A stretch of DNA of 19,529 bases from Bryobacterales bacterium (GTDB lineage: Bacteria > Acidobacteriota > Terriglobia > Bryobacterales > Bryobacteraceae): the NCBI GenBank assembly GCA_003487005.1, contig DNFG01000268.1, positions 1 through 19,529 of the forward strand, given 5' to 3'. Shown one piece after another: positions 8,549-15,383 of the stretch. How positions within the stretch are numbered: the first letter of the stretch is position 1; the number at the start of each line of letters is the position of its first letter. A model generated the notes under the pieces. That model saw only the letters and a program-made list of their open reading frames with translations, was not told the DNA's origin and ran no database searches. Both the position numbers and the translations under genes were made by a program.

Positions 8549-8994
8549 CGGGCGGAGGTCCTTTCGATCAGACCTGGGGGAAGTCCGAGGCGTCGGCGCC
8601 AGCGGGTTTCGAGGCGGCGCATCGCGCCGCGGTCGGTTTCGTGGTCGTGGCCGAGGAGGTGGAGGAGGCCGTGGAGGAGCAGGATGGCGATCTCCTGTTC
8701 GACGGGGTGGCCGAGGGCATTGGCCTGATCGAGGGCGCGGGGGACGCTGATGGCCATTTCGCCAAGGCCGCCGGCAGGGTCCGGGGCGGGAAAACTGAGG
8801 ACGTCGGTGGGGGCGTCCTTGCCGAGGAAGTCGCGATTCAACTGGCGCAGGTGCCGGTCGGAGGTCAGCAGGGCGGTGAAGGGGGCGCCGCCGGCGACTT
8901 CGACCTGGAGGCGGAGGGCAAAATCGCGGAGCCAGGCCCGGTCAAGCCGGGCCACCCGGGACTGGAACAGAAGTAAGGGGTCTGAGGGGGGCAT
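8545..8994 (-). CDS. ybeY: Endoribonuclease/rRNA maturation factor YbeY
   Basis: The 149-residue protein is YbeY, a zinc-dependent RNase acting in 16S rRNA 3' maturation and ribosome quality control. The metal-binding motif HGLLHLLGHDH covers residues 108-118, with His108, His112 and His118 as ligands. TDVLSFP at 63-69 and GEMAIS at 78-83 are the other conserved blocks. Length is normal. The start ATG at 8994 lies 9 nt after the phoH stop and has no purine-rich ribosome binding site, so translation probably depends on coupling. The stop overlaps the corC-like start by 4 nt. The phoH-ybeY-corC-era order is widely conserved. The 7TM-HD phosphodiesterase that some bacteria insert between phoH and ybeY is absent. 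Confidence 0.96.
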   Translation of the reverse strand: MPPSDPLLLFQSRVARLDRAWLRDFALRLQVEVAGGAPFTALLTSDRHLRQLNRDFLGKDAPTDVLSFPAPDPAGGLGEMAISVPRALDQANALGHPVEQEIAILLLHGLLHLLGHDHETDRGAMRRLETRWRRRLGLPPGLIERTSAR

Positions 8995-9003
8995 TGGAGG
9001 CGG

Positions 9004-10026
9004 TCAGGGAGCGGGCGATCCGGTGGGCGGGTCGCCGGCCGGTTTGCCCTCCATGGGGAGCGACATCTGCCGGGCGGCGCCGGTGAGTTCGCCGTAGCGC
9101 TCGTAAGCCTTGACGATGCGCTGGACGAGGGGGTTGCGAACGACGTCGCGCTGGTCGAAGAAGACGAAACTGATCCCTTCGACGCCCTGGAGGACGTCGA
9201 GGGCGTCCTGCAATCCGCAGCGTTTCGGCAAGGGCAGGTCGATCTGGGTCAGATCGCCGGTGACGACGAGTTTGGAGTTGAAGCCGACGCGGGTCAGCAT
9301 CATCTTCATCTGTTCGGCGGTGGAGTTCTGAGCTTCGTCGAGGATGATGAAAGCGTTATTGAGGGTGCGGCCGCGCATGAAAGCGAGGGGGGCGATTTCG
9401 ATGGTGTTGCGTTCGGCGGCGCGCTCGACCTTGTCGGAGTCGAGCATGTCGAAGAGGGCGTCGTACAGCGGCCGCAGATAGGGGTCGATCTTCTCCTGGA
9501 GGGTGCCGGGGAGAAAGCCGAGGCGCTCGCCGGCCTCAACAGCGGGGCGGGTGAGGATGATGCGGTCGACCTGTTTATTCAACAGGGCGCTGACGGCCAT
9601 GGCGACGGCGAGGTAGGTTTTACCGGTGCCGGCGGGACCGATGCCGAAAGTGAGGTCATGCCGCTCGATGGTGTCGAGGTAAACGCGCTGGTTGACCGTC
9701 TTGGGGACCACGGACTTCTTGCCGAAATTCCGGGCGCGGCCGGATTCGATGAGGCCGCGGAGGGTGGCGGCGGGGTCGACGGTAAGGACCCGGAGCAGGG
9801 AATTGACATCGGCGGGGGAGATCTTCTGTCCGGCGCCGGTGAGCTCGAGATAGTCACTGACGATTTGGCTGGCGCGCGCGACGGCCTCGTCGGAGCCTTC
9901 GATTTCGAGAGCATCTGGCGTGAGACGCGTGGTGACGTCGAGGCCGGCTTCCAGGAGGCGGATGTTCTCGTCGCGAGTGCCGAAGAAGGACTCAAGGCCG
10001 CGGCTGAGTTGCACGCGGGCTTTCAT
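9004..10026 (-). CDS. phoH: PhoH-like ATPase (YbeZ)
   Basis: The 340-residue protein is a PhoH/YbeZ-type P-loop ATPase, a presumed RNA helicase partner of YbeY. The N-terminal part (about 15-95) is the small KH-like region of the family. The ATPase domain follows, with FGIGPAGTGKTYLA at 127-140 as Walker A, TRPAVEAGE at 159-167, FIILDEAQN at 226-234 as Walker B, and VTGDLTQIDLP at 255-265. The last 20 residues are Pro/Gly-rich. ATG 10026 is the only in-frame ATG before the conserved region. A TTG at 10131 would add 35 residues but overlaps the terminator of the upstream gene. No clear Shine-Dalgarno sequence precedes 10026. It is the first gene of the phoH-ybeY-corC-era-BON-trmO block, whose promoter should lie in 10027-10100. 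Confidence 0.95.
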   Translation of the reverse strand: MKARVQLSRGLESFFGTRDENIRLLEAGLDVTTRLTPDALEIEGSDEAVARASQIVSDYLELTGAGQKISPADVNSLLRVLTVDPAATLRGLIESGRARNFGKKSVVPKTVNQRVYLDTIERHDLTFGIGPAGTGKTYLAVAMAVSALLNKQVDRIILTRPAVEAGERLGFLPGTLQEKIDPYLRPLYDALFDMLDSDKVERAAERNTIEIAPLAFMRGRTLNNAFIILDEAQNSTAEQMKMMLTRVGFNSKLVVTGDLTQIDLPLPKRCGLQDALDVLQGVEGISFVFFDQRDVVRNPLVQRIVKAYERYGELTGAARQMSLPMEGKPAGDPPTGSPAP

Positions 10027-10095
10027 AGGCGTGGATGGTCCAGCATGCGGATCCTCAAGGGAGATCGTTTCCCGCCGAAGGGATGGAGTGGCATG

Positions 10096-10127
10096 ACAGA
10101 AAAGGCAACCCGCTCTCGCGGATTGCC
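10096..10127 (-). terminator. Rho-independent terminator of the ECF sigma gene
   Basis: On the minus strand GGCAATCCGC and GCGGGTTGCC (plus coordinates 10118-10127 and 10104-10113) form a 10-bp stem with one G-T wobble, closed by a GAGA (GNRA) tetraloop. The stem is followed directly by TTTTCTGT. It begins 28 nt past the sigma-factor stop codon and lies before phoH, so it should separate the two transcription units. Confidence 0.85.
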
Positions 10128-10154
10128 TCAATATACCATGCAGGCGGGCGGGCG

Positions 10155-10775
10155 TCAGGCCGTGAGGGTGGCGAGGCCAAGGCGTCCGGTGTGCCGTTCG
10201 AGTCGGCCGCGAAGTTCGAGGCGGGCGCGCAGGAGGCGGGACTTGGCGGCGGCGATGGAGATGCCGAGCTGTTCAGCGACATCCGGCATCGGAAGTTCGC
10301 GGACATCGCGGAGGATGAAGACTTCGCGCAGCAGTGGGGGGATCCGGCGGACTTCCTGGTCGATGATCCGCCCGATTTCGGTCTGGGCGAGGGCCGCTTC
10401 TGGCGTGGGGGTCTCATCGGGCAGGTCCAGCGTCGCGATTTCTTCACCCTGGACGCCGTCGTCCAGGTAGAGGAAGCGCGCGCGGCGGTCTTTCCGAAGA
10501 CGCATCAGGCACTGATTGACCACGATGCGGGACAGCCAGGTGGAGAACTTGGCGTCTTTATTGAACTGGTTGATGTGCTCGAAGGCTTTCCAGCAGGCGT
10601 TCTGCACTTCGTCCTCGGCATTCTGCTTATCACGCAGAATCGACATCGCGAGGCGCTTGCAGGTGGACAAATGGCGTTCAATCAGTTCGGCGAAGGCGTC
10701 GTTATCGCCGTCCTGAGCGAGGCAGACAAGGGCGTCGTCTTCGACGCCGGCAAAGTTGGGGTTGTGGACACGCAT
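10155..10775 (-). CDS. ECF-type RNA polymerase sigma factor
   Basis: The 206-residue protein is a sigma-70 family ECF factor. Region 2 covers about residues 24-97 (AFAELIERHL, then DEVQNACWKAFEHINQF and STWLSRIVVNQCLMRLRK, which correspond to the -10-binding helices). Region 4 covers about 130-190, with the helix-turn-helix MPDVAEQLGISIAAAKSRLLRA at 163-184 (shown here as landmarks MPDVAEQL and AAAKSRLLRA). The linker between them is acidic and Pro-rich. ATG 10775 matches the normal family start; the upstream in-frame extension is non-conserved. GAGAGGA lies about 12 nt upstream. No anti-sigma or zinc-finger partner is adjacent: the neighbours are phoH and a divergent XRE-cupin regulator, so the controlling signal cannot be inferred. 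Transcription ends at the strong hairpin at 10096-10127. Confidence 0.93.
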   Translation of the reverse strand: MRVHNPNFAGVEDDALVCLAQDGDNDAFAELIERHLSTCKRLAMSILRDKQNAEDEVQNACWKAFEHINQFNKDAKFSTWLSRIVVNQCLMRLRKDRRARFLYLDDGVQGEEIATLDLPDETPTPEAALAQTEIGRIIDQEVRRIPPLLREVFILRDVRELPMPDVAEQLGISIAAAKSRLLRARLELRGRLERHTGRLGLATLTA

Positions 10776-10870
10776 TGGTCGTTGAAATCCTCTCTCGATC
10801 AGCGGTCTCAGCATCCGGGAAGCGGGTAGGCGACCCGGCCGGGAAGGTCGTTTCTGCTCTTCCCAAACCC

Positions 10871-10898
10871 AGAATAGCGGGGAAAGCATCCATTCCAA
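10871..10898 (-). promoter_or_regulatory. Candidate sigma-70 promoter for the ECF sigma gene
   Basis: On the minus strand TTGGAA (10898-10893) and TATTCT (10876-10871) are separated by 16 nt. Each matches four of six consensus bases. It would give an mRNA leader of roughly 90 nt before ATG 10775. The match is weak and rests on position in the divergent intergenic region; acidobacterial promoters are not well defined. Confidence 0.3.
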
Positions 10899-10919
10899 CA
10901 GTCAGGATGAAAGTAGATT

Positions 10920-10954
10920 CACTGAAGCAAAAATGCTAGACAAAGACTTCAGTG
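10920..10954. promoter_or_regulatory. 8-bp inverted repeat ahead of the XRE-cupin gene
   Basis: CACTGAAG at 10920-10927 and CTTCAGTG at 10947-10954 are perfect inverted copies with a 19-nt A-rich spacer. The right arm abuts the G-run (GGGGGTG, 10954-10960) that serves as ribosome binding site for ATG 10964. It could be a dimer-binding operator for the XRE protein (autoregulation) or an mRNA stem next to the ribosome binding site. Position and symmetry are seen; function is inferred. Confidence 0.45.
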
Positions 10955-10963
10955 GGGGTGAAA

Positions 10964-11581
10964 ATGTTTGTTATGACCCACGAGAGCGGTCCGGAAACGG
11001 TGAAGCGGGTCTTGGCTTCGTACGAGATCGGCCGCAAATTGAAGCAGTTACGGCTGCGGAAGAAGATCGGGTTGGTGGACCTGGGCAAGCACACGGGTCT
11101 GTCGGCGTCGATGCTTTCGCAACTGGAGAACGGGAAGATGGTGCCGACGCTGCCAACGCTGGCGCGGATCGCGATGGTGTTCGATGTGGGGGTGGATCAC
11201 TTCTTCGCGGACCGGCGGAAAAAGGCTTTGTTTTCAGTGGTTCGGAAGGGAGAGCGGATGAAGTTCCCGGACCGTCCGGACGCCCCGGCACCGGCGTATC
11301 ACTTCGAATGTCTGGCGTTTTCGTCACAGGAAAAGAGTTTGCAGGCCTACCTGGCGGAGTTTCAGCCGATGGAGGCGGAGAAGGTGACCCCCCACGCGCA
11401 TGAAGGGGCGGAGTTCATCCACGTGCTGGAGGGGTCGCTCGGGATCTACTACATTGACGAAGAAACGGTGCTGGAGGCGGGTGACAGCGTGTACTTCGAC
11501 AGCGGGCACTCGCACGGCTACCGGTCGCTGGCGAAGGGGGCGGCGCGGGCGGTCGTGATCACAACACCGCCCCGGCTGTAG
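10964..11581 (+). CDS. XRE-family transcriptional regulator with cupin sensor domain
   Basis: The 205-residue protein combines an N-terminal XRE helix-turn-helix (about 19-82; IGRKLKQLRLRKKIGLVDLG region, with SASMLSQLENGK at 47-58 as recognition helix) with a C-terminal cupin (about 120-200). The cupin metal motif is intact: His144, His146 and Glu150 in TPHAHEGAEF, then His182/His184 in GHSHGY, so it probably binds a metal and a small ligand. Such XRE-cupin proteins (PuuR-like) usually repress nearby metabolic genes. ATG 10964 follows GGGGGTG by 3 nt; a GTG at 10952 and an ATG at 10973 are alternatives. It is divergent from the ECF sigma gene and converges, 7 nt apart, on the phosphoesterase gene. 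Its targets are unknown; the metabolic operon starting at 12683 is a plausible one. Confidence 0.93.
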   Translation: MFVMTHESGPETVKRVLASYEIGRKLKQLRLRKKIGLVDLGKHTGLSASMLSQLENGKMVPTLPTLARIAMVFDVGVDHFFADRRKKALFSVVRKGERMKFPDRPDAPAPAYHFECLAFSSQEKSLQAYLAEFQPMEAEKVTPHAHEGAEFIHVLEGSLGIYYIDEETVLEAGDSVYFDSGHSHGYRSLAKGAARAVVITTPPRL

Positions 11582-11588
11582 GGGCTGC

Positions 11589-12482
11589 TTATTCCTGCGC
11601 GGCGACCCAGCCGTAGGTTTTGTACTCCCACTGAAGCTGGCCGTTCTTCACACTGATGACACCGAAGCCCTCGGGGTGGCCGAGACGGGCGCCGCGCCAC
11701 CAGTTTCCGCTGACGGCGCCGGAGGTGATGAACTGACAGCCTTTGTAATCAAGCACTTCGCGAATGTGGGTGTGTCCCTGGAGGACGGCCTTGAGTTGGT
11801 AGCCTTCGAAGAGGTCAAGGACCTGTTTGGTGTTGGTGACCTGGATTCCGCGGAGGCTTGCCGCGGCGGCGCCGATGAACTGGCCGAAGCCAGTAGCGAG
11901 GGGGATGTGGGTGAGGACGACGATGGGGGTTTGCCGTCCGGTCTTCTCGAGGTCGGAGCGAAGCCAGTCCATCTGTTCTTCGTCGATGAGGCCGATGTAG
12001 GACTTTTCGGGCGTGATGCCGATGGAGTCGAGGAGGATGAAGTGCCAGCCTTTGTGGGTGAAGGACGAGTAACGGGCGCCGAGGCGGTCCTCGAACATTT
12101 TCTTGCCATACAGGGGGTCGGAGGCGGGGACCCCTGATTTGTTGGAGATGCCGAAAACGTCGTGGTTACCGGGGACGCTGTGGACCCGGGGGCGGAGGTT
12201 GCGGGCGGTGGAGGCGTAGAGGTCGAAGAGGGTTTTGGCGCGGTCGTGGCTGCGTTCGAAGATGTCGAAGACAAGGTCGCCGCCGGCGAGGCAGAAGTCG
12301 GGTTTGACCTTGTTGATGGCTTCGAAGGCGCGGAGGGTGCCTTCGGCGGCTTTGCGTTCCGGCTGGATGTGGGGGTCGGTGAAGTGGACGAACCGGAAGT
12401 TGCCCGGGGCGGCGGCGAGGGCGGGGGAGGCAGTGGCGGCGAGGGCGGCGGCGGTGGCGGCAAAGAAGTCGCGACGATTCAT
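11589..12482 (-). CDS. Tat-exported calcineurin-like metallophosphoesterase (CpdA-like)
   Basis: The 297-residue protein starts with a twin-arginine signal (RRDFFAA at residues 3-9, then an Ala-rich stretch to about 25). It contains all metallophosphoesterase motifs: DPH (36-38), GGD (67-69, with the metal-bridging Asp), GNHD (105-108), the His in THIP (191-194) and GHTH (236-239). The domain resembles CpdA-type and other class III cyclic-nucleotide phosphodiesterases, but Tat export argues for an extracytoplasmic phosphate ester or phosphodiester substrate rather than cytoplasmic cAMP. ATG 12482 is chosen because the Tat motif follows at once; no Shine-Dalgarno sequence is visible. It is transcribed divergently from the CoA-transferase operon across a 200-nt gap. 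Confidence 0.92.
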   Translation of the reverse strand: MNRRDFFAATAAALAATASPALAAAPGNFRFVHFTDPHIQPERKAAEGTLRAFEAINKVKPDFCLAGGDLVFDIFERSHDRAKTLFDLYASTARNLRPRVHSVPGNHDVFGISNKSGVPASDPLYGKKMFEDRLGARYSSFTHKGWHFILLDSIGITPEKSYIGLIDEEQMDWLRSDLEKTGRQTPIVVLTHIPLATGFGQFIGAAAASLRGIQVTNTKQVLDLFEGYQLKAVLQGHTHIREVLDYKGCQFITSGAVSGNWWRGARLGHPEGFGVISVKNGQLQWEYKTYGWVAAQE

Positions 12483-12682
12483 GACTTTTAGTATCGGCGA
12501 TGCGGGTGACAGGCGGATTGGCGGGCGGTGACAGTCCTGCGACACCTTCAGATATCGGAGTTTGTTGACCGAAATTCTCTTTACTTGGAAGCGTTTTACT
12601 TATAGACTCATAACAGAGAGTTATGCATAGCACCACCAGCAGGAGGTGCTATCAGGCAAGAAGACTAAAGTGAGGATGATCA
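12483..12682. promoter_or_regulatory. Divergent AT-rich promoter and leader region with two tandem hairpins
   Basis: This 200-nt gap is markedly richer in A/T than its surroundings between about 12545 and 12630. It contains TTGACC (12565-12570), a TTTACTT direct repeat (12580-12586 and 12595-12601) and TATAGA (12601-12606), which could be promoter parts, although no ideal -35/-10 spacing is seen. Downstream, CATAAC-AGAGA-GTTATG (12609-12625) forms a 6-bp stem. ATAGCACC (12627-12634) and GGTGCTAT (12645-12652) form an 8-bp stem, extended inside by two C-G pairs around an AGCA loop. The second stem buries an AGGAGG. Neither is followed by a T-tract, so they look like leader structures and not like a simple terminator. 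The operon's own ribosome binding site is GAGGA near 12672-12676. Confidence 0.5.
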
Positions 12683-14002
12683 ATGACTTGGCTCTCTCAA
12701 TACCGGGACCGGCTTCGGACGGCGGAAGAGGCATTGCGGCTGGTCCGGTCCGGAACGCGAGTGTACGTGCATCCGGGGTGCGCGACGCCGGAGACCCTGG
12801 TGGAGGCGCTCGCGGCGCGGGCGCCGGAACTGGAAAACGTCGAAGTGGCGCACATGCTGACGCTCGGGTCGGCGGCGTACGCGAAGCCGGGCATGGAGGG
12901 TTCGTTCCGGCATAACGGGATGTTCCTGGGCGGGAACGTGCGCGGGGCGGTGGCGGAAGGTCGCGCGGACTACATTCCGATCTTTCTTTCCGAGATCGAG
13001 GAGTTGTTCACGTCCGGGGCGATGCCGCTGGACACGGTGCTGCTATCGACCTCGCCGCCGGACGCGCAGGGCTATCTGTCGCTCGGGACGGGCGTGGACG
13101 CCACGCTGACCGCGGCGGAATGCGCGAAGCACGTCATCGCGGAAGTGAACCACCAGATGCCGCGGACCTACGGGGACAGTTTCCTGCATGTGTCGCAGGT
13201 GTCGGCGCTGGTGGAGACCAACCGGCCGTTGTTCGAGATTCCGCCGGAGCGCGGCGGGGACTGGCAGGAGCGGATCGGACGCCTGGTCGCGTCGCTGATT
13301 CCGGACGGCGCGTGTCTGCAACTGGGGATCGGGGCGATTCCGGACGCGGTTCTGGAGTGTCTGAAGGATCACAAGGACCTGGGGATTCATTCCGAGATGG
13401 TGTCGGATGGCGTGATTCCGCTGATGGAGAGCGGCGTGATCAATAACCGGCGGAAGGCGGAGCACCAGCACCGGAGCCTGATCGGCTTCGTCCTGGGCAC
13501 GAAGAAGCTGTTCGATTTCATGAACGAGTCGATGTTGTTCGAGATGCAGCGGACCCGGTACGTCAACGACCCGTTCCGGATTGCGCAAAACGAGCGGATG
13601 GTGGCGGTGAATTCGGCGATTCAGGTGGATCTGACGGGGCAGGTGGTGTCGGATTCGATCGGGATGAAGCCATACTCGGGCTTTGGCGGGCAGGTGGACT
13701 TCGTGCGGGGCGCGGCGCGGTCGAAGGGAGGCAAGCCGGTGATTGCGCTGCAGTCGACGGCGAAGAACGGGACGGTGTCGCGGATTGTGCCCACTTTGAC
13801 GCCGGGAGCAGGCGTGGTGACGTCGCGGGCGGATGTTCATTACGTGGTGACCGAGCACGGCATCGCGTATCTGCACGGCAAGAATTTGCGGCAGCGCGCG
13901 GAAGCGTTGATTGCGATTGCGGCGCCGGAGTTTCGCGGCGAACTGGAACGGTTCGCGATGGAGAATCACCTGCTGGAAGCGCGACCGGCGCTGATGGCTT
14001 GA
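12683..14002 (+). CDS. Class I CoA-transferase / acetyl-CoA hydrolase family protein
   Basis: The 439-residue protein belongs to the acetyl-CoA hydrolase/4-hydroxybutyrate CoA-transferase family (Cat1/Cat2-like), which moves CoA between short carboxylic acids through a glutamyl-CoA intermediate. The catalytic glutamate is visible as Glu238 in GIHSEMVSDG, the same number as in the characterised 4-hydroxybutyrate CoA-transferase. CoA-binding loops QLGIGAIPDAV (213-223) and SGFGGQVDFVRGA (332-344) are intact, and VTEHGIAYLHGK (389-400) closes the C-terminal domain. The conserved Glu makes transferase chemistry more likely than simple hydrolysis, but the substrate is not predictable. ATG 12683 follows GAGGA by about 7 nt. 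It is the first gene of the operon; the ferredoxin-type gene starts 13 nt after its end, tying it to oxoacid:ferredoxin chemistry. Confidence 0.93.
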   Translation: MTWLSQYRDRLRTAEEALRLVRSGTRVYVHPGCATPETLVEALAARAPELENVEVAHMLTLGSAAYAKPGMEGSFRHNGMFLGGNVRGAVAEGRADYIPIFLSEIEELFTSGAMPLDTVLLSTSPPDAQGYLSLGTGVDATLTAAECAKHVIAEVNHQMPRTYGDSFLHVSQVSALVETNRPLFEIPPERGGDWQERIGRLVASLIPDGACLQLGIGAIPDAVLECLKDHKDLGIHSEMVSDGVIPLMESGVINNRRKAEHQHRSLIGFVLGTKKLFDFMNESMLFEMQRTRYVNDPFRIAQNERMVAVNSAIQVDLTGQVVSDSIGMKPYSGFGGQVDFVRGAARSKGGKPVIALQSTAKNGTVSRIVPTLTPGAGVVTSRADVHYVVTEHGIAYLHGKNLRQRAEALIAIAAPEFRGELERFAMENHLLEARPALMA

Positions 14003-14014
14003 GGAGCAACGACG

Positions 14015-14266
14015 ATGACCCAACCGAATGTCCAACCCGACCGCGGCTACGTCACGATCAGCGCGGAGGAGTGCAAAGGCTGCGGGCTTTGCGTGGAGGC
14101 GTGTGTGCCGCGCGTGCTGGCGCTGGCGGCCCATCTGAACCACCAGGGCTATCATCCGGCCGAATATGCGGGCGCGGGCTGCACGGGTTGCGGCCTGTGC
14201 TTCCACTGCTGCCCGGAACCGGGCGCGATCACGGTTTACAAACTGGCCCGCCCGGCGGCGGCCTGA
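14015..14266 (+). CDS. Two [4Fe-4S] ferredoxin-type subunit of 2-oxoacid:ferredoxin oxidoreductase (delta)
   Basis: The 83-residue protein carries two complete [4Fe-4S] motifs: [11 protein letters not shown] (Cys20, 23, 26, 30) and [12 protein letters not shown] (Cys56, 59, 62, 66; Cys65 is extra). The size, the order (directly before the alpha subunit) and the 15-residue spacer of the two-cluster fold fit the delta/KorD-VorC-type subunit that takes electrons from the TPP subunit to ferredoxin. Residue 31 is Val where many ferredoxins have Pro after the fourth cysteine. GAGGAG precedes the ATG by about 9 nt. The alpha subunit gene begins 13 nt after the stop. Confidence 0.92.
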   Translation: MTQPNVQPDRGYVTISAEECKGCGLCVEACVPRVLALAAHLNHQGYHPAEYAGAGCTGCGLCFHCCPEPGAITVYKLARPAAA

Positions 14267-14279
14267 AGGAGGCAGCACG

Positions 14280-15383
14280 ATGGCGAAGCAACTGATCAAG
14301 GGCAACGAGGCGATCGTCAAGAGCGCGGTTCTGGCGGGGTGCCGGGCGTACTACGGGTATCCGATCACGCCGGCTTCCGAGATCGCGGAGGCGGCGGCGC
14401 TGTATCTGCCGCGGGCGGGCGGGGTGTTCGTGCAGGCGGAGAGTGAAGTGTCGGCCGTCAACATGCTCTACGGGGCGGCATCGGCGGGCGTGCGGGCGAT
14501 GTCGGCGTCTTCGGGACCGGGGATGTCGCTGATGCAGGAAGGCATCAGCTATCTGGCCGGGGCGGAGTTGCCGTGCGTGATTGCGGACATCACGCGAGGC
14601 GGCCCAGGCTTGGGCAACATTGCGCCGGAGCAGGGCGATTACAACCAGGTGGTGAAGGGCGGCGGCCATGGCTGTTACCGGACGCTGGTGCTCGCGCCGG
14701 CATCGTGCCAGGAGATGGCGGATCTGACGGCGCTGGCCTTTGACCTGGCCGACGCGTACCGGAACCCGGTGGTCGTGATGGCGGACGGCTTCATCGGGCA
14801 GATGATGGAACCGGTGGAATTCGCGGCCAAGGCGAAGGCGCCGGGCTCGCAGCCGTGGGCGGTGGAAGGAAACCGCGAGACGCGGCCGAATCTGGCGAGT
14901 TCGATTCATCTGGAGCCGGACCGGCTCGAGCAGCACATCCGGCACCTCGAGCAGAAGTACCTGCGGGCGGAGCGCGAGGCGGTCCGCTGCGAACACTACC
15001 AGACCGGCGATGCCGAAATCGTGCTGGTGGGTTACGGGATTGTGGCGCGGATTCTGAAGGCGGTCGTCGATGAAGTCAGGAAGGAAGGGATCAAGGCGGG
15101 GCTGTTGCGGCCCATCACGCTGTATCCGTTCCCGTCGGTGCAACTGCGGGCGCTGGCGCGGCAGGCGCACGTGTTCCTGACTGTCGAGATGTCCACCGGA
15201 CAGATGGTCGAGGATGTGCGGCTGGCGCTGGAAGGGCGCAAGCCGGTGGAGTTTTACGGACGCTGCGGCGGGAATGCGCCGTCGGCGGCGGAGCTGGTGC
15301 AGGTTGTGCGGGAGGTGGCGCGGCGGTCGTCGCCGGTGCTGATCCCCGATGCGATCACGAAGACGGAGGTCTGCCATGGCTGA
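14280..15383 (+). CDS. vorB: 2-oxoacid:ferredoxin oxidoreductase alpha subunit, VorB type
   Basis: The 367-residue protein is the alpha (pyrimidine-binding) subunit of a 2-oxoacid:ferredoxin oxidoreductase. Hallmarks are GYPITPASE (26-34), [11 protein letters not shown] (52-62), [12 protein letters not shown] (78-89), and [18 protein letters not shown] (106-123), followed by VKGGGHG. This combination is the one found in subunits annotated as VorB (3-methyl-2-oxobutanoate:ferredoxin oxidoreductase) and not in pyruvate-type PorA. The C-terminal domain (about 240-345) is the transketolase-C-like part ([10 protein letters not shown] at 276-285). AAGGAGG lies 7 nt before ATG 14280; an in-frame extension upstream overlaps the ferredoxin gene and is rejected. 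The stop overlaps the next start by 8 nt, giving translational coupling. The branched-chain aminotransferase downstream supports a branched 2-oxo acid as substrate; 2-oxoglutarate remains possible. Confidence 0.92.
   Translation: MAKQLIKGNEAIVKSAVLAGCRAYYGYPITPASEIAEAAALYLPRAGGVFVQAESEVSAVNMLYGAASAGVRAMSASSGPGMSLMQEGISYLAGAELPCVIADITRGGPGLGNIAPEQGDYNQVVKGGGHGCYRTLVLAPASCQEMADLTALAFDLADAYRNPVVVMADGFIGQMMEPVEFAAKAKAPGSQPWAVEGNRETRPNLASSIHLEPDRLEQHIRHLEQKYLRAEREAVRCEHYQTGDAEIVLVGYGIVARILKAVVDEVRKEGIKAGLLRPITLYPFPSVQLRALARQAHVFLTVEMSTGQMVEDVRLALEGRKPVEFYGRCGGNAPSAAELVQVVREVARRSSPVLIPDAITKTEVCHG

Noticed and set aside
6286..8728. Long plus-strand open frames opposite era, the corC-like gene and ybeY (351 and 411 codons)
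   Set aside because: They are dominated by Gly, Glu, Asp and Val with no domain pattern, and they lie fully antisense to well-supported genes. High GC and G-rich plus-strand composition keep such frames open.
10027..10131. TTG start giving PhoH 35 more residues
   Set aside because: It would start within the terminator hairpin of the sigma gene and add a non-conserved segment.
12641..12646. AGGAGG as ribosome binding site of the CoA-transferase
   Set aside because: It lies 36 nt before the ATG and inside a stem. GAGGA close to the ATG is a better candidate.
13043..14320. 425-codon minus-strand frame opposite the CoA-transferase
   Set aside because: Arg/His/Leu-rich antisense translation with no motif, opposite a protein with an intact catalytic Glu and CoA loops.
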